Source: a virus
Virus record (IMG/VR): IMGVR_UViG_3300040960_000692
Span: 1-34,353 of that record
Reading direction: 5' to 3' (one strand)
DNA length: 34,353 nt
Shown: in pieces, positions 22,200 through 29,353 of the stretch
How positions within the stretch are numbered: position 1 is the stretch's first letter
Layout of the letters: every line of letters begins with the position of its first letter
The notes under the pieces: model-generated
Told to the model about the DNA's origin: nothing
The model's database searches: none
What the model saw: only the letters and a program-made list of their open reading frames with translations
Program-made: the position numbers and the translations under genes

Positions 22200-22532
22200 T
22201 TACGCATTTTTATATGCGAACGGAGTCCCATATAATTTTTTAATACCAGCAGCGATAATTGCTTTTGTTGGTACGCCCATTCTGTATGAAGTACCTTTAG
22301 CAGTTTGATTAACATAGATCATGTTTCCTTCTGATCTTAATGTATCAATTAAAGCTCTTGGTGAACCTAAATCGAATTTAGTTCTTAAAGACTTCCAAGA
22401 TACTGGTTCACCTTTTGATAAAAGGTTTAAAACTTTTTGTCTTTTTGACAAAGTTTTTCTACCTCTTGTAGATGTCTTTTTTGATTTTGATACAACTCTT
22501 AATGAGTCATTTGAGAATAATGATTTAAACAT
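22200..22532 (-). CDS. Winged-helix DNA-binding protein
   Basis: 110 residues. A basic N-terminal linker precedes a winged helix: RQKVLNLLSKGEPVSWKSLRT, then RALIDTLRSEGNMIYVNQTA as recognition helix and wing, and a Gly/Ala ending AAGIKKLYGTPFAY. I recall close relatives in marine T4-like phages, where the job is unknown. A regulatory or replication role is inferred from the fold. AAGGAG lies 8 nt before the ATG. Confidence 0.7.
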   Translation of the reverse strand: MFKSLFSNDSLRVVSKSKKTSTRGRKTLSKRQKVLNLLSKGEPVSWKSLRTKFDLGSPRALIDTLRSEGNMIYVNQTAKGTSYRMGVPTKAIIAAGIKKLYGTPFAYKNA

Positions 22533-22560
22533 TTATTCACTCCTTATTATATAATGTGCC

Positions 22561-22592
22561 TCAATTAAACTATCAAATACTAGGCACGTTTT
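22561..22592 (-). repeat. Inverted repeat GTGCCT/AGGCAC before the winged-helix gene
   Basis: Six-bp arms separated by 20 nt. A poor promoter-like TTGATA/TATATAAT pair overlaps the second arm, so the repeat could be an operator for the adjacent DNA-binding protein or a weak terminator. Low specificity. Confidence 0.3.
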
Positions 22593-22629
22593 AGTATTTG
22601 TAGTATCCCAAAGTGCTTTATGGAATTCT

Positions 22630-23001
22630 TTAAAATTTTTTATAATCAATTGTAATAGCATATAAATTTTCACCTTCACCTTTTGTTGTTACAGCCTTAT
22701 CGACTCTTTCTTGTAAAGGGTGTTTCATGTGTACTTGTCTTAATAGCATTGATTTTAACGACTCAGATAATAATTTATAATCACTTAAAAATTTTGGGTC
22801 AGCTAGATTAAAGTTTTCATCTTTTAATCTTAATAACATTGTTTCTGTAAGGTCTTCACTTACTGATTGAACAAAAACTTTATTATGTTCAAGTCTTATC
22901 ATTTCTTGTCTTTTAGCATCTAATTCCTGAGCCTTAGCATTAGGTGGTTGTTTAGGAATTTTAGGAAACAATATTATGTTATCTTTGTTTTTATTTGCCA
23001 T
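22630..23001 (-). CDS. Conserved hypothetical protein (NIILFPKIP)
   Basis: About 123 residues from ATG 23001 (another ATG lies 6 nt upstream). It starts MANKNKDNIILFPKIPKQPP, then a long helical region with MIRLEHNKVFVQSVSEDLTE, and ends ENLYAITIDYKKF. Similar short proteins occur near this position in marine T4-like phages, from memory. It overlaps the glutaredoxin stop by 11 nt. Confidence 0.55.
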   Translation of the reverse strand: MANKNKDNIILFPKIPKQPPNAKAQELDAKRQEMIRLEHNKVFVQSVSEDLTETMLLRLKDENFNLADPKFLSDYKLLSESLKSMLLRQVHMKHPLQERVDKAVTTKGEGENLYAITIDYKKF

Positions 23002-23278
23002 CAACATTCTTTGTTACTTCACCTTTAAAATTACATAGACCTTTATCAGCAAAATACTCAACTAACTCATTGTATCCGCCAATGTGTTTATCGTCAATTA
23101 TTATTTGTGGCATAGTTCTTACTTGTTTACCTACAGCCTCATATAACTGTTCTGGTGTTGTAAAATCTTTACCAAACATTTTTTCTTCGTACTTAAAACC
23201 TAGTGTCTTTACAAGATGTTTAGACTTCTCGCAATAGACACAATTAGGTTTTGAGTATATTTCTATTTTATGACTCAT
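22991..23278 (-). CDS. grx: Glutaredoxin
   Basis: 95 residues from ATG 23278, which overlaps the lipoprotein stop. The active site CVYC (C13, C16), TMPQIIID with the cis-Pro, and IGGYNEL for glutathione binding are all present. It probably reduces the phage class I ribonucleotide reductase encoded at 28247-31680, as T4 NrdC does, although it lies about 5 kb further along the transcription direction. Confidence 0.88.
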   Translation of the reverse strand: MSHKIEIYSKPNCVYCEKSKHLVKTLGFKYEEKMFGKDFTTPEQLYEAVGKQVRTMPQIIIDDKHIGGYNELVEYFADKGLCNFKGEVTKNVDGK

Positions 23279-23876
23279 TTGCAATAACCTCTACTTCATC
23301 ATAGGCCTTATCAGCCATTTCTTTAAGTTTGAAAGCGTCAACAACAGTTTCAATAGAGTAGTTGTACATTTTATTGTATTCACCCATTGGCAATCTTAAA
23401 CCAATCCATGATCTGTAGTATCCGTTCTTTGTTAGAGTTACCTCTTGAGCAAATACTTCATATCCTCTTACAGGTGTCTGTTTGATTATATTTACCAATG
23501 TAGTTTCTACATCTGTTACAACAGTTTTATTAGTATTCTTACCTAATTCTGTAGTAAATATTTTTGCTTTCTTATTCATCTCACCTTTTACTTTGTCAGC
23601 AAGTTCAGCCTTTGCAATCATCATACCTTTTTCAATTGCAAGTTCTAAATCTGGTGAAACACTTGTGCCGACACCAAAGATACAAACTTTATCTTTACCT
23701 TTGCCGAACGTTTTAGTACCACATTCTTTTTTCTCGTTATAATCTTTCATATACCAAGATGGTACTTTAAGGACTTGTTTATCTTTTTCTTGTTTGATTT
23801 TATATGTACTATTAGAACATCCTGTAAGTATCAGGCCAACAGCACCTATCATTACATATTTAACATACTTATTCAT
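23268..23876 (-). CDS. LPP20-like outer-membrane lipoprotein
   Basis: 202 residues with signal and lipobox (IGAVGLILTGCSNS, Cys20). The motif KVPSWYMKDY followed by IFGVGTSVSPDLELAIEKG and many Ala/Lys helices is the LPP20 pattern, named for a Helicobacter lipoprotein. The phage role is unknown; envelope remodelling or superinfection exclusion is possible. It has a promoter at 23905-23933 and an AAGGAG site. Confidence 0.6.
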   Translation of the reverse strand: MNKYVKYVMIGAVGLILTGCSNSTYKIKQEKDKQVLKVPSWYMKDYNEKKECGTKTFGKGKDKVCIFGVGTSVSPDLELAIEKGMMIAKAELADKVKGEMNKKAKIFTTELGKNTNKTVVTDVETTLVNIIKQTPVRGYEVFAQEVTLTKNGYYRSWIGLRLPMGEYNKMYNYSIETVVDAFKLKEMADKAYDEVEVIANES

Positions 23877-24027
23877 TCACTTTCTCCTTCATAATATTAA
23901 ACACATTATATACTATTTCTTTTGTTTTGTCAACAGCCTGTGTTCTCTCAACTGTTGCAACAAATGGTTCCCATGTAAATGCAATGGATACCCATAAAAA
24001 AGATGTTATTATTAACGTTTTTATCAT
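23869..24027 (-). CDS. 52-aa exported or membrane protein
   Basis: From ATG 24027 (TAATG overlap with the 140-aa gene stop, GAGGT upstream) to a TAA 8 nt inside the next gene. It begins MIKTLIITSFLWVSIAFTW, a signal peptide or single membrane helix, followed by a charged helix. The promoter for the downstream lipoprotein lies within it. Confidence 0.65.
   Translation of the reverse strand: MIKTLIITSFLWVSIAFTWEPFVATVERTQAVDKTKEIVYNVFNIMKEKVNE
23905..23933 (-). promoter_or_regulatory. Sigma70-like promoter TTGACA-17-TATAAT inside the 52-aa gene
   Basis: TTGACA 23928-23933, 17 bp, TATAAT 23905-23910. Predicted +1 about 22 nt before the LPP20-like gene, with GAAGGAG in the leader. Confidence 0.7.
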
Positions 24028-24449
24028 TATCTTACCTCCCAATTACCATCTTTATCTAAACATACTTTACCAGGTTTGTGGTATGCGTGTTTAGGTCTTT
24101 CATAATATCTACAATAGGCAGGTGTATTCATATCACCATAGTAAAATTGAGCAAATAACTCCCAATATGTAGGACCATCGTATGCCTTTCGGCCATCTGC
24201 ACATTCTACTACTTCCTGTTTAACAATCTCACCATTGTTTAATTGTTTAATTTCTATCTTAATGAAGCAATATTGATCTTTGATAGGTTGTATTTTATCA
24301 TATTCTACTGTAACATTTTTGCCTTCTAATTTATCAATTTTTTTCATTGTGTTTTCAAATGAATCTTCCGAGTAAGCAACTTGCATTAATACTGGTATCA
24401 ATAATAACAATAGAAATATAAAAAATAATGTTCTCTTTTTATTGATCAC
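24027..24449 (-). CDS. Exported protein with 17-kDa-antigen-like C-terminus
   Basis: 140 residues from a GTG start preceded by GGAG. An N-terminal Sec signal (FFIFLLLLLIPVLMQVAYS) precedes a mature region with four Cys and an ending GKVCLDKDGNWEV. That ending resembles the C-terminal Cys-x(n)-DG-x-W signature of the rickettsial 17-kDa surface antigen family. It shares this ending with the next gene upstream. Confidence 0.5.
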   Translation of the reverse strand: MINKKRTLFFIFLLLLLIPVLMQVAYSEDSFENTMKKIDKLEGKNVTVEYDKIQPIKDQYCFIKIEIKQLNNGEIVKQEVVECADGRKAYDGPTYWELFAQFYYGDMNTPAYCRYYERPKHAYHKPGKVCLDKDGNWEVR

Positions 24450-24930
24450 TTACTCTCCATCTTCCGTCTGGCATTTTACAAACTTCTTGCCATTCCATTT
24501 TTCTATAAGGGTTACCATATAGTATTGAATCAAAAAATCTTGTGTTGTCTAAATTTTGATCATGTGTAGTTTCAACTACTGTACACTTAATTGGACCTTT
24601 TAAATAAAAACCTGTGGTCTTAATAATACCATTACTTTGTGTTTTAGGATTTTGCCAAGTTGTAAACCCTGGACTACTAGGTGCGTTTTCTAAATGATCT
24701 ACAAATGCTCTTGTCATTAATTGATCATCTGTTTCAGCATTCATAATATCTGCACCTTTAAATGAACCTGCAACTGCACAAGTAGCCACAACAGCAGGAT
24801 TATCACTTATATATTGCCAACATGCTGTACCAGCAACAGCCGCTGTACTGGATGCACCAATATAGGACTGTTTACTAGCACAATTAGAGAGCAACAACAA
24901 ACAACTAATTAAAAGTAATTTCTTCAACAT
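24439..24930 (-). CDS. Lipoprotein, 17-kDa surface-antigen-like
   Basis: 163 residues from ATG 24930. Signal and lipobox: LLLISCLLLLSNCASK. A Gly/Ala stretch (IGASSTAAVAGTACW) suggests a glycine zipper, and the end WQEVCKMPDGRWRV matches the 17-kDa antigen signature. Such proteins are outer-membrane lipoproteins of Alphaproteobacteria, so capture from a host is plausible. It overlaps the 127-aa gene by 26 nt. Confidence 0.55.
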   Translation of the reverse strand: MLKKLLLISCLLLLSNCASKQSYIGASSTAAVAGTACWQYISDNPAVVATCAVAGSFKGADIMNAETDDQLMTRAFVDHLENAPSSPGFTTWQNPKTQSNGIIKTTGFYLKGPIKCTVVETTHDQNLDNTRFFDSILYGNPYRKMEWQEVCKMPDGRWRVSDQ

Positions 24931-25288
24931 CTTCAATTTTTAATTTTTCTTTTTCTTCTTTTTTAAGTTTTTCTTCTTTTTCTTTTTGTTTTTCAGTCAT
25001 TTCTTCTAAATATTTTTGATATTTGTATTCTTGTAAAGTTAAGCCGAACACTTTTTTATAAAAGTGATCAACTGGAACTGGTGAAGAATATGCAAGTATC
25101 AAATTATCAAAGTTAATATCTAAATTTCTATACATCTTCGGATTAGATTTTTTTGCAACTTTATGTGAATTTAATAGTTGTAATCTATTTGTAAACACAT
25201 CTTCATACGGTTCGTTTTGAGTTGATTGTTGCAAATCTTTTTGTTTTGCAATTTTAAATTCTTCAAATATAGTTTGTTTATCTATCAT
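24905..25288 (-). CDS. 127-aa protein with charged coiled-coil tail
   Basis: Helical throughout; the last 40 residues are an extreme Lys/Glu repeat (EKQKEKEEKLKKEEKEKL). The middle has LDINFDNLILAYSSPVPVDH. The ATG follows AGGACACT, a leader shared with the 135-aa genes at 26600 and 27018. No family recognised. Confidence 0.6.
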   Translation of the reverse strand: MIDKQTIFEEFKIAKQKDLQQSTQNEPYEDVFTNRLQLLNSHKVAKKSNPKMYRNLDINFDNLILAYSSPVPVDHFYKKVFGLTLQEYKYQKYLEEMTEKQKEKEEKLKKEEKEKLKIEDVEEITFN

Positions 25289-25326
25289 AGTGTCCTTTTG
25301 TTAAGTTAATAATCATTTATGTACTA

Positions 25327-25355
25327 ATGCTATCACAGTTTATTATAAAAGTCAA
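25327..25355 (-). promoter_or_regulatory. Sigma70-like promoter TTGACT-17-TAGCAT
   Basis: GCTTGACT with the -35 hexamer at 25350-25355, 17 bp, TGA-TAGCAT (25327-25332; 4 of 6 consensus). It gives about a 33-nt leader with AGGACACT before the 127-aa gene. Confidence 0.55.
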
Positions 25356-25430
25356 GCGTTAAATAAGTCAATAAAATCAACGTTTTTAATAGAACAAAGT
25401 AAGAACATCTGACCTATTGTACTATTGATT

Positions 25431-25619
25431 CTACTTATCATACGGAGATGTATCATTACCTATCATTTTACACATATATTGTATATCATCAATTAAATGA
25501 TTAACCTCAGCGTCCCTTTCAGGTGTTTTTGGATTGTTATATTTTAAATTATATAACTTGTCCGATTGTGATTTAATAGTATCAATCTTCTTACAAAAAT
25601 CACTAATCTTGTGTAACAT
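25431..25619 (-). CDS. 62-aa helical protein
   Basis: MLHKISDFCKKIDTIKSQSD..., with two central Cys (one in YMCKMIG) and no membrane segment. Its start overlaps the exported 75-aa gene by 17 nt. No ribosome site other than the coupled upstream frame; function unknown. Confidence 0.5.
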   Translation of the reverse strand: MLHKISDFCKKIDTIKSQSDKLYNLKYNNPKTPERDAEVNHLIDDIQYMCKMIGNDTSPYDK

Positions 25620-25830
25620 TATTTTTTACCTTTGTGAATAAAGATTTAACCTTTGCCCAATTTTTAGCATTTTGTTCTTTACCAGCCTGCCAAGATGTCT
25701 GTTGAAATTCTTTGATTTCTGACCATTCATTAGCAATATAGTTCTTTACTTTAGTGTCCATTGTTTCTTCGGACTTTGCCATAGTAGCCGTCATTATGGC
25801 AACTATTGATAACAGCATTAATGTTTTCAT
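25603..25830 (-). CDS. Exported 75-aa protein
   Basis: Short Sec signal (MKTLMLLSIVAIMTATMAKS), then a helical, Lys-rich mature part rich in Trp (EWSEIKEFQQTSWQAG). AAGGAAAA precedes the ATG. It is one of several small exported proteins in this early-type block. Function unknown. Confidence 0.6.
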   Translation of the reverse strand: MKTLMLLSIVAIMTATMAKSEETMDTKVKNYIANEWSEIKEFQQTSWQAGKEQNAKNWAKVKSLFTKVKNNVTQD

Positions 25831-26150
25831 TATATTTTCCTTCCCATTGATTTAAAATCTTTAGCATCAACAACCTGATAACCGCCTTTGTTGTATGCTA
25901 CAGATATTGTTTTACCAGCAGGTAAATTTGTACTATAATATCTTCTATAGGTACTACCCACTATCCTATCACTTGTTGGTATAGAATCTCTTACTTTGAA
26001 TATTGAAGTATCTAAAGGTTTAGGTACTCTTTTTGATTTGATAATCTGGCCTGTTTTTACATTTACATTAAGACCCAATGTACTCAACCATTTATGATAT
26101 TGTAATTTTATTAAATCTAATTGTTCTTTTTTTGTCATTTTTTTTGACAT
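25830..26150 (-). CDS. 106-aa basic protein with leaderless start
   Basis: Start set at ATG 26150 because a promoter (TTGACA-17-AATAAT) sits directly before it with six intervening bases; the frame is open further upstream but that part contains the -10 box. Content: MSKKMTKKEQLDLIKLQYHK, then GSTYRRYYSTNLPAGKTISV and a basic end. No family recognised. Confidence 0.6.
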   Translation of the reverse strand: MSKKMTKKEQLDLIKLQYHKWLSTLGLNVNVKTGQIIKSKRVPKPLDTSIFKVRDSIPTSDRIVGSTYRRYYSTNLPAGKTISVAYNKGGYQVVDAKDFKSMGRKI

Positions 26151-26156
26151 TCTATT

Positions 26157-26185
26157 ATTATTGCACATTTTAATCAATTTGTCAA
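26157..26185 (-). promoter_or_regulatory. Sigma70-like promoter TTGACA-17-AATAAT
   Basis: -35 at 26180-26185, 17 bp, -10 AATAAT at 26157-26162, then AATAGA and the ATG at 26150. It lies right after the stop of the 2H-like gene. Confidence 0.6.
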
Positions 26186-26189
26186 TAGT

Positions 26190-26600
26190 CTATATTTTAT
26201 CATAATTAAAGTATTTAATAGTACCTTCTACATAACCAAGTCTTTTGTCTTTTACTTTAGGATTTGTAAACATAGTGTTAGCGTCACCTGATCTATAACC
26301 TTCTTTATGTGATAAAGTAATATGAGCAGCACCTTTATCATTTCTTTTTAATTTTTTATTACTGTCTAATAAAAACATATCTTTTACCCAATATGCGTCA
26401 ATGTGATTATTTGCTCTGTAGCCATTAATCATAGCACCTACTTTTTTACCCACAAGATTTTTGTACTTATTAAAAACCTTAACACTTGGTTTAAATGCAA
26501 GTGTAATATGGTCCGATACTAACACTTTCATTGTAGCACTTTTTTTAACTGCACTACAACTTTGTTTATCTAATGCGATAGCAAAATAACCATTATACAT
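26190..26600 (-). CDS. 2H phosphoesterase-like protein
   Basis: 136 residues. Two H-x-T motifs, DHITLAFKPS (H31, T33) and AHITLSHKEG (H93, T95), are spaced as in the two-lobed 2H phosphoesterase fold. That fold hydrolyses 2',3'-cyclic phosphates or cyclic (oligo)nucleotides. The start YNGYFAIALD also fits the first strand. Possible roles are RNA 2',3'-cyclic phosphate processing or cleavage of immune cyclic nucleotides, as T4 Acb1 does. Overall length fits; the specific substrate cannot be told. TAATG couples it to the gene upstream. Confidence 0.6.
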   Translation of the reverse strand: MYNGYFAIALDKQSCSAVKKSATMKVLVSDHITLAFKPSVKVFNKYKNLVGKKVGAMINGYRANNHIDAYWVKDMFLLDSNKKLKRNDKGAAHITLSHKEGYRSGDANTMFTNPKVKDKRLGYVEGTIKYFNYDKI

Positions 26601-27007
26601 TATTTACCTCTTTGATTTTCTGATTCTAACTGAATAGCAACATCAACATCTGACTCTTCTTTTTCAGTTAAAGCCTTTTCATCAGCATACTGATCAATTT
26701 CTACATCACCATTTTCTTCAGCATACTCATCATCTGTATAAGATACTTTACCAAGATATTCTGTTGTATCACTATCTGAATAATTAGCGTCAATCATATA
26801 AGTTTCAACACTATTTTTAGTTGTAGTTATCTCGTGGTTAATTTGTGAATGATCAATGCCACCATCATCTAAAAACTTTTGATCAGCTTCGTCTTTATCT
26901 TTAGCCAATACCTCTTGTTCAACAACAAGTGTATAATAAGTTTTTTTTCTGTATAGGTTTTTACCTATATTTTCTTTTGTATATATTATATTTGTGTCTA
27001 TTGTCAT
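26600..27007 (-). CDS. 135-aa acidic protein
   Basis: Begins MTIDTNIIYTKENIGKNLYR with beta-type sequence, then becomes very acidic (YTDDEYAEENGDVEIDQYAD). Such acidity suggests DNA mimicry or interaction with a basic partner, but nothing specific is recognised. AAGGAGGACACT precedes the ATG. Confidence 0.55.
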   Translation of the reverse strand: MTIDTNIIYTKENIGKNLYRKKTYYTLVVEQEVLAKDKDEADQKFLDDGGIDHSQINHEITTTKNSVETYMIDANYSDSDTTEYLGKVSYTDDEYAEENGDVEIDQYADEKALTEKEESDVDVAIQLESENQRGK

Positions 27008-27017
27008 AGTGTCCTCC

Positions 27018-27425
27018 TTAATTTAATTGTGTTATGTATTCTCTTTTAGTTGTATATTTTTTTGTTAAATCTGGATCGAAGTCTTTTCTAAAGCCTTGTC
27101 TTTTGTATAATTGACCAAAGTCATTAAATAAATTATGGTCACCTGCAGCCGTTTCTGGACCGAATACATCTTCATAAGTTTGATAATATTCGTCTGGATA
27201 GATTATCTCAATAGCAGTAGCACCAGCAAAGTTTGTTGCGTCTTCTTTATAAGTCTTATCCATATAATCTTTGAATTTAAGTAATTGTTTTCTGTAATAC
27301 TTAATTTTAGAAATAGGAACGTTTTTATACATTGAGCTACTGCCCCAAAAATATTCTGCGTCTTCGGAATCAAAGTATTCTCTTTTGTAAACAATGTTAA
27401 ATGTTTTGTATAATTCTTTTGTCAT
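27018..27425 (-). CDS. 135-aa early-type protein, unknown
   Basis: Start taken at ATG 27425 with AAGGAGACACT upstream; an in-frame ATG at 27446, two bases from the predicted +1, is an alternative leaderless start. The protein is rich in Tyr, Asp and Lys (YKREYFDSEDAEYFWG, YPDEYYQTYEDVFG). No family recognised. Confidence 0.55.
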   Translation of the reverse strand: MTKELYKTFNIVYKREYFDSEDAEYFWGSSSMYKNVPISKIKYYRKQLLKFKDYMDKTYKEDATNFAGATAIEIIYPDEYYQTYEDVFGPETAAGDHNLFNDFGQLYKRQGFRKDFDPDLTKKYTTKREYITQLN

Positions 27426-27454
27426 AGTGTCTCCTTTATTTGTCATATACATAT

Positions 27455-27483
27455 ACGCTACACTAAAAATACTTAAAAGTCAA
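27455..27483 (-). promoter_or_regulatory. Sigma70-like promoter TTGACT-17-TAGCGT
   Basis: GCTTGACT with the -35 hexamer at 27478-27483 and a 17-bp spacer to TAGCGT (27455-27460; weak -10). The -35 context GCTTGACTTTTA is identical to that of the promoter at 25350. Confidence 0.45.
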
Positions 27484-27538
27484 GCATTAAAAAGTGTTGA
27501 TTTTATTAGGTTTTTAGATTAAATGTTCTTGTTTTGTT

Positions 27539-28087
27539 CTACTTTTTATCAAATCCTGCCTTAGCAACATAGAACGAATCAACAATATCTGTTACAGGAT
27601 TGTTTAGTTTTGTTTGATCAAATTCTTTCATCAAATCAATATGTGTATCTTTTACAAATTGCTCATACATTTTAAGCTTGTCTGCATTGCCTTTACCTGT
27701 AGCATTCTTCTTTACTTGACCAGGCACTATACTTTCAAATCTCTTGTTTAGTTTGTACAGTTTATGTTTGAGAGCACCCATATTCTCTGCTAGGTTGAAT
27801 ACAAGTCCTTTACTGCCATATGAGTAGCCTTCTACAAAAATATTACCAATAGCAGTATCAACAATATTAATCGCCCAATCGGAAATTTGATCGTGTCGTT
27901 GTGTCTCGGAGGTATAGGGTAAATGAAGTCTGCCATTTATTTGTCCATTACAAAAATCACCTTCATATTTTTTTACATTTGTAAGATAGTATATCTTACA
28001 ATTTTCAAATTTAAACTTACCTCTACATACACATATAGCAGGACTTGTTAAACTATAATCAATTCCAATCGTCTTCGTCTTCTTCAT
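27539..28087 (-). CDS. RuvC-like Holliday junction resolvase
   Basis: About 182 residues from ATG 28087 (MKKTKTIGIDYSLTSPAICV). RNase H-fold acidic residues: D10 in GIDYS, E in IFVEGYSYGSKG, and D pair in NPVTDIVDSFYVAKAG; KKNATGKGNADKLKMYE is also typical of T4-like phage RuvC proteins. It would resolve recombination or replication junctions in place of T4 endonuclease VII. It overlaps the zinc-ribbon gene by 29 nt. Confidence 0.8.
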   Translation of the reverse strand: MKKTKTIGIDYSLTSPAICVCRGKFKFENCKIYYLTNVKKYEGDFCNGQINGRLHLPYTSETQRHDQISDWAINIVDTAIGNIFVEGYSYGSKGLVFNLAENMGALKHKLYKLNKRFESIVPGQVKKNATGKGNADKLKMYEQFVKDTHIDLMKEFDQTKLNNPVTDIVDSFYVAKAGFDKK

Positions 28088-28247
28088 TGTCAAAAATTGC
28101 ATCCTCTTCATCTATAGAAGTGTCTGCACCACAAAAAGGACAAGTAGTTGGTTCTATTTCTTCATCCCATTCAACATGATAGGATACATCACAGTTTTTA
28201 CAACTGATTGTAACTTTATTTAAATTTGGTGGAGTAAGTGTTGTCAT
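28059..28247 (-). CDS. Small zinc-ribbon protein
   Basis: 62 residues with CKNC (C16, C19) and CPFC (C36, C39), a classic four-Cys zinc ribbon, then a very acidic tail (EEDAIFDNEEDEDDWN). The tail's codons overlap the basic start of the resolvase in another frame. TAATG couples it to nrdB. A nucleic-acid or protein adaptor role is likely but unspecified. Confidence 0.7.
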   Translation of the reverse strand: MTTLTPPNLNKVTISCKNCDVSYHVEWDEEIEPTTCPFCGADTSIDEEDAIFDNEEDEDDWN

Positions 28248-29353
28248 TATAGTTTAAATGTTTTAAATTGATCTTTTTTTACATCTTGTTTAAGTCCACC
28301 AATAACATAACTTTCTATTTCAGTTTCTTGTGGAGCATTTTGCATTGAACGACTATTAAACCAATGTTGTGTCCATGGTAATGGATTATTGGATGATGAG
28401 TGTTCATATACTTGATTTAATCCTATAGTTCTCATTCTTCTATTTGCTATATATTCAACATATTGATGTAACAGTTTTTCAGAAAGGCCTATCATAGAAC
28501 CTTTTTGAAACAAATAAGTCGCCCAACGTTTTTCTTCTTGGACTGCGTCATCATAAATTTGATAAACTTCTTTTTCTGTATCTTTAATAACTTTGTTCAT
28601 TACTTTATCATTTTCTTTATTTCTATAATTATTAATAATGCTTTGTGACATTAACAAATGTTGACTTTCATCTCTAGCAATCAATGATAATATTTTAGCA
28701 CTACCTTCCATAAGTTTAAGTTCACCAAAAGCAAATGAACAAGCAAATGATACATAAAATCTTAAGCCTTCTAATACATTTACAGTTACTAATGATAGCC
28801 ATAGTGCTTTCTTTAGTTCATATTCGTCAACTGATTTAGGGTCTAGTTTGTATTTGTAACCTAAATCAATTAGTTTATCATAACCTTCAGTTACAGACTT
28901 TGCTCTTTTTTCTATTTTCTCATCTTGTATAATTGTATCAAATACATCAGATGGATTTGAATATAGATTTTTAATAATGTATGTATAACTTCTACTGTGA
29001 ATTGTTTCCATAAAGTCCCATGCAACAATGGCACCTTCTAATTCAGGTATAGAAACAAATGGTAAAAATGCAAGACACGGACCTCTACCTTGTACTGAAT
29101 CTAACATTGTTTGATATTTTAAATTAGATGTAAAGATAAACTTTTGTGATTCAGATAATTGAGAGTAATCGTTTCTATCTTTTTGTAAAGATACTTCTTC
29201 TGGTCGCCAAAAGAAACCTAACTGTTGTTGTGTCAATCTATCAAATACAGGATACTTAAATGTATCATATCTTTGTACAGCTAAATCTGCACCAAAAAAC
29301 ATTGGTTGTTTTGTACTATCTAGTTTTTTATCTTTATTAAATACTGTTTTCAT
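28247..29353 (-). CDS. nrdB: Class Ia ribonucleotide reductase beta subunit NrdB
   Basis: 368 residues from ATG 29353, whose A is shared with the nrdA stop (TAATG). The diiron and radical site is readable: TMLDSVQGR (Asp), ETIHSRSYTYII (Glu, His and the radical Tyr), and ARDESQHLLMSQ. NrdB makes the tyrosyl radical used by NrdA to reduce ribonucleoside diphosphates. It supplies dNTPs for phage DNA. Confidence 0.95.
   Translation of the reverse strand: MKTVFNKDKKLDSTKQPMFFGADLAVQRYDTFKYPVFDRLTQQQLGFFWRPEEVSLQKDRNDYSQLSESQKFIFTSNLKYQTMLDSVQGRGPCLAFLPFVSIPELEGAIVAWDFMETIHSRSYTYIIKNLYSNPSDVFDTIIQDEKIEKRAKSVTEGYDKLIDLGYKYKLDPKSVDEYELKKALWLSLVTVNVLEGLRFYVSFACSFAFGELKLMEGSAKILSLIARDESQHLLMSQSIINNYRNKENDKVMNKVIKDTEKEVYQIYDDAVQEEKRWATYLFQKGSMIGLSEKLLHQYVEYIANRRMRTIGLNQVYEHSSSNNPLPWTQHWFNSRSMQNAPQETEIESYVIGGLKQDVKKDQFKTFKL

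Noticed and set aside
25362-27500. Inverted copies of AATAAAATCAAC upstream of the promoters at 25350 and 27478
   Set aside because: Short, AT-rich and in opposite orientations relative to the promoters; probably chance.
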